A stretch of DNA of 64,000 nucleotides, taken from contig NZ_CP109907.1 of the NCBI RefSeq assembly GCF_033097525.1, positions 4,774,001-4,838,000 of the forward strand, in the 5' to 3' direction. The stretch's first letter is position 1, and each line of letters starts with the position of its first letter. Source of the stretch: Sphingobacterium sp. UGAL515B_05 (lineage in GTDB: Bacteria > Bacteroidota > Bacteroidia > Sphingobacteriales > Sphingobacteriaceae). The notes beneath the pieces were generated by a model. It saw only the letters and a program-made list of their open reading frames with translations. It was not told where the DNA came from and did not search any database. The translations under genes and the position numbers were made by a program. Positions 62,493-64,000 of this stretch are shown here, in pieces.

Positions 62493-63452
62493 TTATGCCA
62501 ACATGGACTCTGGAATTGAAGGATTGACCTGATAGGTACTTGCGACCATTTGTTTCTTCTCAGACCCCGGTTCCATAATAAAGTCAATACGTCCCAGATT
62601 AATCCCGGCAAAACCGACTTGATTCACAACGGTCTTCGTTCCTTTTAAATTAGTAACCAGTGTTGGTTCATTTAAGAAGGTGTGGGTATGGCCGCCGATA
62701 ATTAGGTCAATATCTGAGGTTTTAGCGGCAAGGATCAGATCGGACACTTTATCGTTTTCATATTGATAACCCAAATGCGATAAACAGATGACCAAATCAC
62801 ATTTGTGTTTTTCCTTCAATATGCGGACCACCTTGTTGGATACTTCAATAGGATCCAAATATTTCATTCCTTTGAAGTTATTGGGGTCAACCAATCCTTC
62901 AATATCTACTCCTAGTCCAAACACGCCTATTTTTATTCCGCCTTTATGGAATATGGTATAATCCTGGGTTTTCCCCTCCAATACAGTTCCTTTGAAGTCG
63001 TAATTGGCCGTTAAGAACGGAAATTTAGCGTGATCCAGGTATTTTACAAGACCGTTAAGACCATTGTCAAATTCATGATTTCCGAATGTCCCGGCATCAT
63101 AACCCAGCTTTGTCATGAGATCAAGTTCAAGTTTTCCTCCAAAAAGATTAAAATAGGGGGTACCTTGAAACATGTCGCCTGCATCCAGTAATAGAAGATG
63201 TTCTTCTTCTTTGCGGATTTTATTGATAAGCGTACTTCGGCGCGCAACACCAGCCAATCCCTGATATTTACCGCCGTCCATCGGAAACGGTTCAATACGG
63301 CTATGAACATCGTTGGTATGTAAAATTGTAAGTTTTACCTTCTTACTCTTCGCGTCGACTTGAAAAGGAAGTGATCCCAAAGCAACTGCAGCAGAAAATC
63401 CACCAACTTGCTTGATAAACGATCTTCGGTTAATTGATTTTAATTCTTCCAT
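62493..63452 (-). CDS. 5'-nucleotidase-type metallophosphoesterase domain, Tat-exported
   Basis: 319 aa. Twin-arginine signal NRRSFIKQVGGFSAAVALG, then a calcineurin-like domain: TILHTNDVHSRIEPF, LLDAGDMFQGTPYF, GNHEFDNGL and GGHTHTF, together binding two metals. The C-terminal specificity domain found in one-chain 5'-nucleotidases is absent and is encoded separately upstream, overlapping by 23 bases. Hydrolyses nucleotides or related esters in the periplasm. Confidence 0.93.
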   Translation of the reverse strand: MEELKSINRRSFIKQVGGFSAAVALGSLPFQVDAKSKKVKLTILHTNDVHSRIEPFPMDGGKYQGLAGVARRSTLINKIRKEEEHLLLLDAGDMFQGTPYFNLFGGKLELDLMTKLGYDAGTFGNHEFDNGLNGLVKYLDHAKFPFLTANYDFKGTVLEGKTQDYTIFHKGGIKIGVFGLGVDIEGLVDPNNFKGMKYLDPIEVSNKVVRILKEKHKCDLVICLSHLGYQYENDKVSDLILAAKTSDIDLIIGGHTHTFLNEPTLVTNLKGTKTVVNQVGFAGINLGRIDFIMEPGSEKKQMVASTYQVNPSIPESMLA

Positions 63453-64000
63453 CTAATTCTGCATTTACTTTTTTGCCTTCTTTCGTTAATTCACTCACAT
63501 ATTCAATCAAACCTTCACGCATACGTTGCGGATAGTCTGCCCGCGATACAGGTTGTGTCAACAGGGTAAGGTTGTCACCACCATTGGCAAGATAATCATA
63601 GGTCACTAGTTTATATAACTTATCGTCTTCAATAGCTTGACCTTTGATCTTGATGTCCTGAACTTTGTTGCCTGTAATTGTCAAAGTCATTCCAGCAATA
63701 GGTTGACCATGTGTTGTTGCAATATAGTCAGCAAGCTGACGAATCTGACTACCCTTGAGTTCGAGTATTGTCAATGTGTTCTCAAAGGGCATAACCTCGA
63801 AAATATGTCCTACGGTAATATCTCCTGCTTTAAGGTCATTTCGAATCCCACCCTTTGTTGCGAACGCTAAATCCGCAGGGTTATGGGCATTATGTTCACT
63901 CATCCACAACAAGGCTTCACAAAAAAAGTTGCCCATTAATGTTTCCGCTGTTTTCTCTTTTGTCAATGCTTTGTCCGCATGTCCAATCACACGGTTCATT
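63430..64000 (-). CDS. 5'-nucleotidase C-terminal domain protein (runs off right edge)
   Basis: At least 189 aa; no signal peptide inside the window, so the gene probably starts beyond 64000. Family elements: NFFCEALLWMS, LAFATKGGIRNDLKAG, ITVGHIFEVMPFENTLTILE (substrate-contact region) and YDYLANGGDNLTLL. Encodes the specificity domain as a separate protein before the catalytic domain gene. Likely an exported or lipoprotein partner. Confidence 0.88.
   Translation of the reverse strand, partial: MNRVIGHADKALTKEKTAETLMGNFFCEALLWMSEHNAHNPADLAFATKGGIRNDLKAGDITVGHIFEVMPFENTLTILELKGSQIRQLADYIATTHGQPIAGMTLTITGNKVQDIKIKGQAIEDDKLYKLVTYDYLANGGDNLTLLTQPVSRADYPQRMREGLIEYVSELTKEGKKVNAELDGRIKIN

Overview
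The window looks like a chromosomal segment of a Bacteroidota bacterium, most likely Sphingobacterium or a close relative in the Sphingobacteriaceae. Evidence: a SusC/SusD pair with a FecR/ECF-sigma switch, TAnnTTTG-type -7 promoter elements, scarce Shine-Dalgarno sequences, AT-rich intergenic DNA, long-form urocanase and many Bacteroidota-type lipoproteins. No rRNA, conventional tRNA or CRISPR array is visible.

Layout. 1-1777: end of a double-domain GH43 glycosidase. 2198-4366: phytochrome-shaped histidine kinase lacking the bilin-binding residues. 4533-15904: a stress and DNA-maintenance block (Ku with two small partners, FAD oxidoreductase, topoisomerase IB, ECF sigma factor, lipoprotein, outer-membrane barrel, CsbD, and a fused trehalose-6-P synthase/phosphatase coupled to a GH15 hydrolase). 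16134-17282: SAH/MTA nucleosidase-like protein plus LuxS. 17801-24652: LysR regulator divergent from a complete hutHIUG operon. 25288-26745: exonuclease/GIY-YIG fusion. 27307-35139: ECF sigma - FecR - SusC - SusD - NagX-like uptake locus. 35353-36787: LOG-family protein and RecR. 36784-39345: an MpaB/DUF2236-family gene split by an IS3-family element (37515-38897) with a 3-bp target duplication; the uninterrupted frame can be rebuilt exactly. 40723-42905: AraC regulator and cytosine-deaminase-like amidohydrolase.

43575-47250 is the most unusual part. A non-coding region precedes a slipin (SPFH) gene and an RtcB RNA ligase gene. It holds a tandem array with a 67-base period. Each unit has a TTCGANT-type T-arm, an acceptor-like hairpin closed by a short loop (GCAA, TTCG), usually UA, and a D-arm with a GG loop: a circularly permuted tRNA without an anticodon arm. 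Three T-arms are perfect five-base-pair arms. I interpret the locus as an RNA-repair system with a multi-module, Y-RNA-like tRNA mimic, a combination I do not recognise as described.

47289-64000 is mixed housekeeping and accessory content: ClC channel, GyrI-like protein, DUF6265/YCII fusion, DUF4256, DUF808, WG-repeat and pentapeptide proteins, aconitase, thioredoxin-like protein, MetA (with Glu111, predicting acetyl-CoA use), M13 metallopeptidase, MFS transporter and a 5'-nucleotidase split into two overlapping genes, the last running off the right edge.

Several starts were moved inward from longer open frames because the outer start is TTG or GTG or lies upstream of the family's usual N-terminus. 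Product calls come from motif recognition by eye, without database searches.
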